Assembly (NCBI GenBank): GCA_001603415.1
Contig: LUYY01000192.1
Coordinates: 1 to 6,714 of the forward strand
Origin: Bacteroidales bacterium Bact_07
GTDB taxonomy: Bacteria > Bacteroidota > Bacteroidia > Bacteroidales > Tenuifilaceae
Direction: 5' to 3'
Length of the DNA: 6,714 nucleotides
Under the pieces are notes generated by a model. It saw only the letters and a program-made list of their open reading frames with translations, was not told where the DNA came from and ran no database searches. Of the stretch, positions 1 through 5,964 are shown one piece after another. The position numbers and the translations under genes were made by a program. Within the stretch, counting starts at the first letter, position 1; every line of letters begins with the position of its first letter.

Positions 1-18
1 TTAATTTAGTCCCGGCGA

Positions 19-46
19 CAAATATAAACTAAATTCTATGAAACAA
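19..46 (-). promoter_or_regulatory. Bacteroidota-type promoter for a divergent gene off the left edge
   Basis: Read on the minus strand, positions 26 to 19 are TATATTTG, a perfect match to the Bacteroidota -7 element TAnnTTTG. A TTG at 46-44 lies 17 bases upstream, which fits the -33 element and its usual spacing. The promoter points out of the window to the left, so it should serve a gene divergent from chaN. Its -33 element falls inside the first codons of chaN. The same octamer occurs before the antitoxin gene at 6703-6710. The target gene is not visible, so this is inferred from motif match alone. Confidence 0.45.
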
Positions 47-913
47 GCATTGTTTTGTTTAATCGTTTGTTTAATTTCCGAAAACGTTTTCGGACAGGAC
101 AAGCAGGCCTATTTGATTTATAATGCAAAAGGCGAAAGGGTTGTTTACCAGAGTATTGTAAATACGGCAAAAAAATCCGATTTGGTTCTTTTTGGCGAAC
201 TTCACGATAACCCAATGGCGCATTGGCTCGAGTTAGAACTTACTGTCGATTTGTTTGATGCAACCAAAGGTAGCATATTGCTTGGTGCCGAAATGTTTGA
301 AGCCGATAATCAGCTTATCCTCGATGAGTACCTGGGTGGTTATATCAGCCAGCAACGTTTTGAGGCTGAGGCAAGATTGTGGCCAAACTATAAAACCGAC
401 TATAAGCCACTGGTTGAGTTTGCCAAAAGTAAAGGATTGAAATTTGTGGCCACCAATATTCCGCGTCGCTATGCTTCCATGGTCTCCGTTGGTGGTTTTG
501 ATACGCTACTATCTCTTACCTCTGAGGCAAAATCTTATATAGCGCCATTGCCGGTTGAATACGATGCTAATCTTGGGTGCTATAAAGGCATGCTCAGCAT
601 GATGGGCATGCCCGGTAAAGGCAAATCAAACCCTGAGTTTTTTCCAATGGCTCAGGCCATTAAGGATGCCACAATGGCATATAACATTACTAGAAATTTA
701 ATGGACAATCATATCTTTATCCATTACCACGGTTCATACCATTCCAATAACTACGAAGGGATTTATTGGTACGTTAAGCGTAAAATGCCAAACCTGAAAA
801 TTGTAACCATTGCAACGGTTACTCAGGACGATATAACCGTTTTAGCTAAGGAGAATATGGGCATTGCCGATTTTATAATTGTTGTTCCAGAGCGCATGAC
901 ACGAACGTACTAA
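38..913 (+). CDS. ChaN family (Tiki/TraB-like superfamily) exported protein
   Basis: The 291-aa product matches the ChaN family (DUF399; haem-binding uptake, Tiki-like superfamily). ChaN proteins are extracytoplasmic, and Campylobacter ChaN is reported to bind haem and to be linked to iron uptake; the Tiki superfamily also includes metalloproteases and EreA-like hydrolases. Residues 1-19 look like a signal peptide with a likely type I cleavage after FG (G19), so the protein should be periplasmic or outer-membrane facing. No proper lipobox is seen, unlike lipidated ChaN members. The family signature GELHDNP is at residues 53-59 with H62 following, an AEMFE stretch at 84-88, and a C-terminal HGSYH at 231-235. 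These are the acidic/His positions conserved in the superfamily. The ATG at 38 is chosen because it gives the signal peptide directly. A weak + strand -7 match (TAATTTAG, 2-9) could be its promoter, but its upstream element is outside the window. No iron-transport neighbour is visible, so haem binding is only a family-level guess. Confidence 0.85.
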   Translation: MKQALFCLIVCLISENVFGQDKQAYLIYNAKGERVVYQSIVNTAKKSDLVLFGELHDNPMAHWLELELTVDLFDATKGSILLGAEMFEADNQLILDEYLGGYISQQRFEAEARLWPNYKTDYKPLVEFAKSKGLKFVATNIPRRYASMVSVGGFDTLLSLTSEAKSYIAPLPVEYDANLGCYKGMLSMMGMPGKGKSNPEFFPMAQAIKDATMAYNITRNLMDNHIFIHYHGSYHSNNYEGIYWYVKRKMPNLKIVTIATVTQDDITVLAKENMGIADFIIVVPERMTRTY

Positions 914-1041
914 TTCAAAAGAAACTTCTCGATACAAAGTAGTCCAAGAATCATAGTGATGACAACAATTATTAGCATGTTTGTTGCTTTGTTCAACAGG
1001 TAACTCCTATACTCAGGATATCTCTGAAGATTAGTTTTCAT
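910..1041 (-). CDS. Small single-span membrane protein, 43 aa, unknown function
   Basis: A complete minus-strand reading frame runs from an ATG at 1041-1039 to TAG at 912-910. The N-terminal part (residues 1-21) is polar and basic (K2, R7, R12, K18) with several tyrosines. Residues 22-37 are an unbroken hydrophobic run of Met, Leu, Ile, Val, Thr and Gly, ending at C36-I37, followed by a short E-K-F-L-L-N tail. By the positive-inside rule the N-terminus should be cytoplasmic. The stop codon overlaps the last bases of the convergent chaN gene, so the ORF fills most of an otherwise empty gap. It lies downstream of the lipoprotein gene on the same strand, 53 bases from its stop, and could be co-transcribed. 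The start codon is inside a perfect inverted repeat. I do not recognise a family. The protein-like layout argues for a real gene, but so short a frame could be chance. Confidence 0.45.
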   Translation of the reverse strand: MKTNLQRYPEYRSYLLNKATNMLIIVVITMILGLLCIEKFLLN

Positions 1042-1075
1042 GGTTGTATTGTTTTACCTATAATACAACCATGAA
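1037..1075. repeat. Perfect 14-bp inverted repeat with 11-nt loop
   Basis: TTCATGGTTGTATT at 1037-1050 is the exact reverse complement of 1062-1075, separated by 11 bases. It lies between the lipoprotein stop (1095) and the 43-aa ORF. On the minus strand the second arm contains that ORF's ATG, so an RNA hairpin would bury its start codon. On the + strand the stem is followed by TTATTTTACC, a moderate U-rich tail, so it could instead end chaN transcription about 124 bases past the chaN stop. On the minus strand the stem is followed by an A-rich sequence, so it does not look like a terminator in that direction. It could also be a protein-binding palindrome. The repeat is certain; its role is not. 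Confidence 0.75.
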
Positions 1076-1094
1076 TTATTTTACCCTATCAATT

Positions 1095-1502
1095 TTAAGG
1101 CTTTATATAAATTGTATCAACCCTAATTTGAGGATTTCCGGTGGGATTGTAAAAGTACATAAGGTGTGTTTTTTCCACCTTTGGGGTGATGGTGATAATG
1201 GTATCGTGGGTTACAATTTGTTGTGAACAAGCTTCTCCATGGTTTTCGTATGTTCCAGCTGCGCTAAAAAAGTAAGCGGAATCGGATTTAATATTCAGAT
1301 ATACCTTTACATTTGACCAACAACCATTTGGAGCCGAAGCTCTAATTTGTAAGTTGTACGGTTCATTTAAAGTTAAGGTATCGGGGAGCAAAGCAGCTTC
1401 CATGGTAACATAATCGGTAAACCTTACATAGTTATCGCCTTCGATACATCCAACCAGGGTTGCAAATCCTATGGCCGAGATGACAATTAATTTTGCTTTC
1501 AT
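1095..1502 (-). CDS. Predicted small lipoprotein, 135 aa, unknown function
   Basis: The N-terminus has a basic start (K2, K4), a hydrophobic core at 5-17 and a clear lipobox L-V-G-C at 16-19, so signal peptidase II should cleave before C19 and the mature protein is a membrane-anchored lipoprotein. After the Cys come acidic residues (E21, D23), which weakly resemble the acidic surface-export signals of Bacteroidota lipoproteins. The rest is rich in alternating hydrophobic/polar segments (for example the V-K-V-Y-L-N-I run at 65-71 and D-T-I-I-T-I-T near 100) and looks like a beta sandwich. Two mature-domain cysteines, C61 in an NGCW context and C92, could form a disulphide. I cannot assign a family. 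It has its own candidate promoter upstream and is separated from the DUF3108 gene by 78 bases, so it is probably a separate transcription unit that may extend to the 43-aa ORF. Confidence 0.75.
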   Translation of the reverse strand: MKAKLIVISAIGFATLVGCIEGDNYVRFTDYVTMEAALLPDTLTLNEPYNLQIRASAPNGCWSNVKVYLNIKSDSAYFFSAAGTYENHGEACSQQIVTHDTIITITPKVEKTHLMYFYNPTGNPQIRVDTIYIKP

Positions 1503-1525
1503 TAGATTTTAGTTAGTATTTTCCA

Positions 1526-1533
1526 CAAATTTA
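1526..1533 (-). promoter_or_regulatory. Candidate -7 promoter element of the lipoprotein gene
   Basis: On the minus strand 1533-1526 reads TAAATTTG, a full match to TAnnTTTG, preceded by TA to give TATAAATTTG. It is 23 bases upstream of the lipoprotein ATG, leaving room for a short leader. No TTG -33 element is seen at the usual spacing, so the call rests on the -7 match and its position. Confidence 0.4.
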
Positions 1534-1580
1534 TACAAAAATCGTACCCCGTTGTTTTTGAGGTCTTAATTTTTAACAAA

Positions 1581-2399
1581 CTAATTAACCGTTTGAATTT
1601 TGTATCGCAGCCCTTTGTAGTATTTTATTTGGGCCTGTATGCTTCCAACGCGTATAGGCGATTCAATGAATACCGGCAACTTGTTTGGGTCGTCGGTAAC
1701 CCAAATCAGTAGTTTTTGGTTCGATGAAAAGATATCGCCAGCCACCAAATCGACCTGGAATTTCAGGCAGGCTATTTTCCCTATTCCAGCCACTTTCCTT
1801 ACATCTTTGCCTAAGTACCTGTACTTAACGTTAAATATCTCCTCGTCCATCAGGACGTTGATGGGATAAACGGTTCCCGGTTTAATACCCGAGAAATTCA
1901 AGCACCGGGCGTAGTATATGGCTGTAACCACATCAAACAGGCATCCGGGTGATTTAATTGATACAAACCTATTAGGGGCACTTTTGCGCTTTACACGTAT
2001 TTTTACACTATCGCCGGGCTGGTTGAACCAGTATTCGTTTTCCTTGGTAAAACCCCCTTCGTAGATATTTCGGTTGTAGTAGCGGGGAGTTAAGGTCACC
2101 GGATCAACCCACGATTCGTAAAGGTCGCGTACCTTAAAGAACCAATCATAGAACGGGTAGCTTGTGCCTGTAGCCCTCAGGTGAAGTAAAGTTTTTCCAA
2201 ATCGATTATCCGAATCGACAGTAAAGCAGGCTTCGCCTACATCGGTCCAAATAAAAAACCACGTGTAGCTTACCTCATAGCAAACGCTTTCGCCAGCCGT
2301 AAAGGCAGTGTTGGTTATTTTACACTCACCAACTTGTTGCCCTTTGCCCTGAAGGGATGTAAGTAAAACGAACAGCGAAAAAGCAGTTAGACGATTCAT
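1581..2399 (-). CDS. DUF3108 domain-containing exported protein
   Basis: The 272-aa product has a signal peptide at residues 1-20 (R3, hydrophobic core 5-16, likely cleavage after GKG before Q21), so it is exported to the periplasm or beyond. The mature part fits the DUF3108 family: an N-terminal A-G-E-S-V-C-Y-E-V-S-Y block at 35-45, a central region on processing of a D-x-Y-x-S-W-V-D type strand, and a C-terminal W-V-T-D-D-P-N-K-L-P block at 233-242 followed by V-G-S-I at 251-254, which matches the family's usual W-x-(S/T)-D-D...P...G-x-(I/V) ending. The function of DUF3108 is not established; the fold is predicted to be beta-rich. Its ATG overlaps the recG TGA as ATGA (2396-2399), so it is likely co-transcribed and translationally coupled with recG. 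No clear terminator follows; only a weak TTAATT/AATTAA repeat is seen after the stop. Confidence 0.8.
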   Translation of the reverse strand: MNRLTAFSLFVLLTSLQGKGQQVGECKITNTAFTAGESVCYEVSYTWFFIWTDVGEACFTVDSDNRFGKTLLHLRATGTSYPFYDWFFKVRDLYESWVDPVTLTPRYYNRNIYEGGFTKENEYWFNQPGDSVKIRVKRKSAPNRFVSIKSPGCLFDVVTAIYYARCLNFSGIKPGTVYPINVLMDEEIFNVKYRYLGKDVRKVAGIGKIACLKFQVDLVAGDIFSSNQKLLIWVTDDPNKLPVFIESPIRVGSIQAQIKYYKGLRYKIQTVN

Positions 2400-4504
2400 G
2401 AAATTCCGGTATAATCGGAACGGTGAAACTCAAGTTTATTGAGTTGATCTTTTAGGATTGTATGGCGGGGATTCTCAAGCAAGGGGTCATGGTCTAAAAT
2501 CTCAATGACTATCTGGCGGACATGCTGAATGAGTTGACCGTCGGTAGCCAGATTGGCCATTTTTAGGTCAAAGGGCATGCCGCTTTGCATGGTGCCTGCA
2601 ATATCGCCAGGGCCACGGAGTTGAAGGTCAACCTCGGCAATCTTAAACCCATCGTTGGTGGTAACCATGGTCTCAAGGCGCTTGCGCGACTCCTTAGTCA
2701 ACTTTACCTGCGAAACAAGTATGCAGTAGCTTTCATCGGCACCACGGCCAACCCTACCACGCAGCTGGTGCAGCTGCGATAACCCAAAACGCTCGGCGCT
2801 TTCAATTACCATTACGGTGGCATTGGGTACATTAACACCTACCTCAATCACAGTGGTTGCCACCATTATATGGGCTTTGCCCTGAGCGAAGAGGTTCATG
2901 GAGTAGTCCTTATCCTCGGGCTTCATCTGCCCGTGCACAACCACGGTTACATATTCCGGTGGCGGGAAGGCTCTGACTATGCTCTCGTAACCATCCTCTA
3001 AATCCTTTAAGTTTTCCAGTTTTTCCGATTCCTTAATCAGCGGGTAAACCACATAAACCTGCCTCCCTTTCTTGATTTGCTCACGCATTAAGCTAAAAAC
3101 CACATTGCGTTTGGCATCGGTATAGTGCAGGGTTTTAACGGGTTTACGACCTGGCGGTAACTCATCGATTACGCTGACCTCCAAGTCGCCGTAAAGGGTC
3201 ATGGCCAGCGTGCGGGGGATTGGGGTTGCAGTCATCACCAGAACGTGCGGTGGGTCGCTATTCTTTTCCCAGAGCTTGGCGCGTTGCATAACTCCAAAAC
3301 GCTGCTGCTCGTCAATCACCACAAAACCGAGATTTTTAAACTTCACAACATCCTCCAACAGGGCATGGGTGCCGATAAGAATGTTTAGTTCACCTGCCTC
3401 GAGCGACTGGTGAAGGTTATTGCGCTCCGACCGTCGGGTGCTGCCCGTGAGCAAGCCTACCTTTACAGGTAAATCGCCTAAAAGCGAGGTGATGGATTCG
3501 TAATGCTGGTTGGCAAGTATCTCAGTGGGAGCCATAATGCAAGCCTGATAGCCATTGTCAACTGCCAGTAACATGCACATCAGGGCAACCACAGTTTTCC
3601 CGCTACCCACATCGCCTTGCAGCAGCCTGTTCATTTGTTTTCCGCTCATCATATCGCGGCGTATCTCTTTAATAACCCGTTTTTGAGCTTCGGTTAATGG
3701 AAACGGAAGCCGCTCATGGTAAAAACGGTTAAACATCTCGCCTACATGGCTAAATATGTGACCGTTGACCTTAACCTGCCTTACCTTTTGTCGGCTTAAA
3801 ATGCTAAGCTGGATGTAAAAGTGTTCTTCGAATTTTAGTCGGTGCTGAGCCCTGTGAAGTAAGATTGTGTTTTGCGGAAAATGTATGTTGCGAAGCGCCT
3901 CGGGTAAAGTCATCAACTTGTTTTGTTCAATAATTGATGGGGGTAGGGTTTCGGAAATTTTTCCAATGACCATTGGAATTAGGGCTTGCACAAAAGCCAT
4001 GATGGTTTTTGATGATATATGGTTGCTTTTGAGCTTTTCGGTTGTGGAGTAAACAGGCTGTAGCGTTCCGGTTATAAAGTCCTGCTGAGGGTTATAAATA
4101 TCCATTTCGGGGTGGGCTATGCTGAAACGCGTTCCAAAGCGGGTTGCCTTGCCAAATATCAGGTAATCGACATTGGGTTTAAGCCTTTTCATAACCCATG
4201 TTACGCCCTGAAACCACACAAGTTCCATGCTGCCTGTGCCATCGGTAACAAGGGCTGTTAGCCTACGGTTACGGCCAGCACCCGCCTCGGAGATATTAAC
4301 CACACGGCCTACAACCTGAACATAGGGAAGATCATCTGTTATCTCTGAGATCTTATGGATTTTTGAACGGTCGATATAGCGGAATGGGTAAAAGTAGAGC
4401 AGGTCGCTAAACGTATAGATACCCAACTCCTTTTGAAGCAGTTCGGCACGCTTGGGGCCTACGCCTGGCAAATACATTATTTCGGAATCCAAAATACTTC
4501 CCAT
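2396..4504 (-). CDS. recG: ATP-dependent DNA helicase RecG
   Basis: RecG is a cytoplasmic superfamily 2 translocase that remodels stalled replication forks and Holliday junctions and limits R-loops during repair and recombination. The 702-aa product is full length (E. coli RecG is 693 aa). The N-terminal part has the helix-hairpin-like L-P-G-V-G-P-K-R motif at 12-19 and the OB-fold wedge domain at about 60-150. Helicase motifs follow in order: Walker A GDVGSGKT at 297-304, motif Ia around APTEILANQH (325-334), motif II DEQQ at 398-401 (E. coli has DEQH), motif III MTATPIPRT at 424-432, motif V around VATTVIEVGVNVP (548-560), and motif VI QLHQLRGRVGRG at 577-588. The C-terminal TRG region with LRGPGDIAGTMQSG is at 629-642. 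The start at 4504 gives the usual short extension before the GVGPKR motif. An intrinsic terminator lies just upstream, so recG needs its own promoter in 4505-4544; the only candidate is TTACTTTG (minus, 4529-4522), one mismatch from consensus and without a -33 element. Confidence 0.98.
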   Translation of the reverse strand: MGSILDSEIMYLPGVGPKRAELLQKELGIYTFSDLLYFYPFRYIDRSKIHKISEITDDLPYVQVVGRVVNISEAGAGRNRRLTALVTDGTGSMELVWFQGVTWVMKRLKPNVDYLIFGKATRFGTRFSIAHPEMDIYNPQQDFITGTLQPVYSTTEKLKSNHISSKTIMAFVQALIPMVIGKISETLPPSIIEQNKLMTLPEALRNIHFPQNTILLHRAQHRLKFEEHFYIQLSILSRQKVRQVKVNGHIFSHVGEMFNRFYHERLPFPLTEAQKRVIKEIRRDMMSGKQMNRLLQGDVGSGKTVVALMCMLLAVDNGYQACIMAPTEILANQHYESITSLLGDLPVKVGLLTGSTRRSERNNLHQSLEAGELNILIGTHALLEDVVKFKNLGFVVIDEQQRFGVMQRAKLWEKNSDPPHVLVMTATPIPRTLAMTLYGDLEVSVIDELPPGRKPVKTLHYTDAKRNVVFSLMREQIKKGRQVYVVYPLIKESEKLENLKDLEDGYESIVRAFPPPEYVTVVVHGQMKPEDKDYSMNLFAQGKAHIMVATTVIEVGVNVPNATVMVIESAERFGLSQLHQLRGRVGRGADESYCILVSQVKLTKESRKRLETMVTTNDGFKIAEVDLQLRGPGDIAGTMQSGMPFDLKMANLATDGQLIQHVRQIVIEILDHDPLLENPRHTILKDQLNKLEFHRSDYTGIS

Positions 4505-4531
4505 ACCTGTTTAGCTTACCACAAAGTAAAC

Positions 4532-4560
4532 AAAAAATAAAAAAGGGGAAAACTTTCCCC
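4532..4560 (-). terminator. Intrinsic terminator of the 77-aa gene
   Basis: On the minus strand GGGGAAA (4560-4554) pairs with TTTCCCC (4551-4545) around a minimal GT centre (in practice a 6-bp stem with an AGTT loop). It is followed directly by a T-rich tail at 4544-4532 (six T, A, six T). The hairpin begins 26 bases after the stop codon of the 77-aa gene and ends before recG, so it separates the two. In the + direction there is no U tract, so it acts on one strand only. Confidence 0.85.
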
Positions 4561-4585
4561 CTCAATATGTTTAAACATGATTTTT

Positions 4586-4819
4586 TTAAAGCGATTCCAC
4601 CACCAGTTCCAAACGCCGTTTAAGCTGTTCTTCGGTATCGCGGTGGGTTGACAGGTACCTTAACTCCTCAGGCTTAAGCAAGGTGTACAAGAAGTTTTGG
4701 TCGATATCGATAAGGAAAGAAATGACTTCGCGAAACGATTCTTTTTTTGTATCGAACCCAACCTGGGTGGAGTATTCGTAAAGGCGTTTACGTAGTTCAA
4801 TTTCGTTGAGCGTTTCCAT
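4586..4819 (-). CDS. Small predicted helical protein, 77 aa, unknown function
   Basis: I do not recognise a family. The product has no signal peptide, no membrane segment and no cysteine, so a cytoplasmic location is likely. It is highly charged and predicted to be nearly all helical: a charged helix at 1-17, a hydrophobic stretch F-L-I-D-I-D-Q-N-F-L-Y-T-L-L at about 35-48, and a C-terminal helix rich in E, K, R and L at 58-77. This layout is common in small adaptor or regulatory proteins, but no specific role can be read from it. Base composition (a sampled line is about 50% GC) matches recG and not the AbiE genes to its right, so it belongs to the resident chromosome. It is followed by a strong terminator and preceded by a palindromic site (4838-4861). 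Support for it being real: base composition like its neighbours, a clean start, and a terminator at the expected place. Confidence 0.65.
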   Translation of the reverse strand: METLNEIELRKRLYEYSTQVGFDTKKESFREVISFLIDIDQNFLYTLLKPEELRYLSTHRDTEEQLKRRLELVVESL

Positions 4820-4837
4820 ATGATTTTAGTTTTTACA

Positions 4838-4861
4838 TGTTATACACTCAACCCTATAACA
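4838..4861. repeat. Inverted repeat TGTTATA-N10-TATAACA upstream of the 77-aa gene
   Basis: Positions 4838-4844 and 4855-4861 are perfect 7-base inverted arms with a 10-base spacer, 18 bases before the ATG of the 77-aa gene. The spacing is like that of a dimeric repressor operator, placed where a promoter would be expected. No TAnnTTTG element is found in this gap. The arms are AT-rich, so chance is not excluded. Confidence 0.35.
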
Positions 4862-5016
4862 AAAGTTGGGCCAAAAAGTTTTTGCCTGGTTATTTGATAA
4901 GTGTACATGAATTGGCTACTTATGGATCGCTCCATTGGCGGTGGGGACTTTTAGTCAGTGATAAATATAGAATACGCACGGATTGTAATTATTTGTGAGC
5001 GAGGGGCAATTAGTAG

Positions 5017-5964
5017 TTATTCCTTAATCCTTGCTATCAGTTTTTCAAAGCATTTAGCCACTTCATTTTCAGTAGGAATTGGACTATATGCTAAAGCCGA
5101 TAATTCAGTTTGATATATTGCTTTTAATTTTTTCCAGAATGCCGGGAAATCGTTTATTAATGGAGAATCATCAATTAGTTTAGTTTGCCATCCTACAGGC
5201 TCTTCAAATATTTCTCTGTCGTGCTCAAGTATTTTTTCAAGTTGATCCTTAAAAGAATCTGATGCTACAAACTCTATACAATCTTGGGTTTTCATCAAGT
5301 AATATAAGTCATAAAAGTGCCTTATCTTTTCGGATATGCTTTCAATTGCGTTTGTCTTAAATGAAAAACGAATTAGCGAGACAATCTTTTCCAAAAGCGT
5401 TTGTTCTTTGCCTAATACATTTACTGTAAAGGGGCGTAGGTTGTGCTGATCAATATATTTTTTGTTGCTTGTTTGTGTTAAAAAGTCAAATATCATGCTA
5501 TGTATAATGCATTTTTGGAATGGGAAAGGGTTTGCAAACGAATTAATTTCTACTATTAGTTTGTTATTTACATAGCCTTTTTCCGATGCTTTATATTCAA
5601 AAACAGACTTTCTGAATCTTGACCCTTTACTTGTTACACCTTGAATTTCAATTTCTTTCAGTTCTGTTGTGATTTCTTTTTCGATCGCTCTTATAATTGA
5701 TTTGATTTCATTGCCTGATCTACTTTGGTTATTGATGATAGCAATATCTATATCTTCAGAAAAACGATCTATTAATTTATAACCTTTTGATAGCGATGTG
5801 CCTCCTTTGAAAACTGAATGATCAACATATTTACTTGTTGCCAACCGATTTAATACCAATGTAATCCAGTAGTCTTTTTCCACAAATTCCAATTTAATAC
5901 CTAAATGTTGTGATGCTGCTCTTAATGTACTGGAAAACAATTTTATATCGTGATGCAATTTCAT
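5017..5964 (-). CDS. AbiEii/AbiGii-type nucleotidyltransferase toxin
   Basis: The product (315 aa from this start) is the toxin of an AbiE-type system, a cytoplasmic nucleotidyltransferase of the DUF1814 family. In studied members such toxins block growth, in some cases by adding nucleotides to tRNA acceptor ends, and give abortive infection against phages. Using numbering from the longer start at 5976: the N-terminal V-E-K-D-Y-W-I-T at 32-39 is typical of the family; motif I KGGTSLSK at 57-64 with SEDID at 73-77 gives the two metal-binding acidic residues D75 and D77; E143 in I-V-E-I-N is a candidate third; E196-K197 and the K-I-R-H-F-Y-D-L-Y-Y-L block at 217-227 are the later conserved motifs. 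All look intact, so the enzyme is likely active. I choose the ATG at 5964 because it makes a 4-nt ATGA overlap with the antitoxin stop and starts M-K-L-H-x-D as family members do; an in-frame ATG at 5976 adds four residues. No convincing terminator follows. Confidence 0.9.
   Translation of the reverse strand: MKLHHDIKLFSSTLRAASQHLGIKLEFVEKDYWITLVLNRLATSKYVDHSVFKGGTSLSKGYKLIDRFSEDIDIAIINNQSRSGNEIKSIIRAIEKEITTELKEIEIQGVTSKGSRFRKSVFEYKASEKGYVNNKLIVEINSFANPFPFQKCIIHSMIFDFLTQTSNKKYIDQHNLRPFTVNVLGKEQTLLEKIVSLIRFSFKTNAIESISEKIRHFYDLYYLMKTQDCIEFVASDSFKDQLEKILEHDREIFEEPVGWQTKLIDDSPLINDFPAFWKKLKAIYQTELSALAYSPIPTENEVAKCFEKLIARIKE

Noticed and set aside
1044..1226. 60-aa + strand ORF starting in the inverted repeat
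   Set aside because: It is mostly antisense to the lipoprotein gene, which has a lipobox and a promoter, and its composition (C, Y, I, N rich) looks like a shadow frame.
3302..3313. RecG motif II reads DEQQ where E. coli has DEQH
   Set aside because: The Asp and Glu needed for ATP hydrolysis are intact and the change is conservative, so it is not evidence of altered function.
2585..4052. Three + strand ORFs of 61-70 aa antisense to recG (2585-2782, 3201-3413, 3867-4052)
   Set aside because: They lie opposite conserved helicase domains with no own promoter or protein-like signature.
4567..4578. Perfect palindrome ATGTTTAAACAT followed by GATTTTTTT on the + strand
   Set aside because: As a hairpin it has only a 4-bp stem with a TTAA loop and no + strand gene upstream to terminate; it lies just after the stop of the 77-aa gene and is easily chance in AT-rich DNA.
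4869..4886. Imperfect hairpin around CAAAAAGTTTTTG as AbiE terminator
   Set aside because: The GC part of the stem needs a bulge and there is no clean U tract after it on the minus strand, so it is not called as a terminator.
4907..4954. 15-codon + strand ORF in the gap
   Set aside because: Too short, no promoter or protein-like features.
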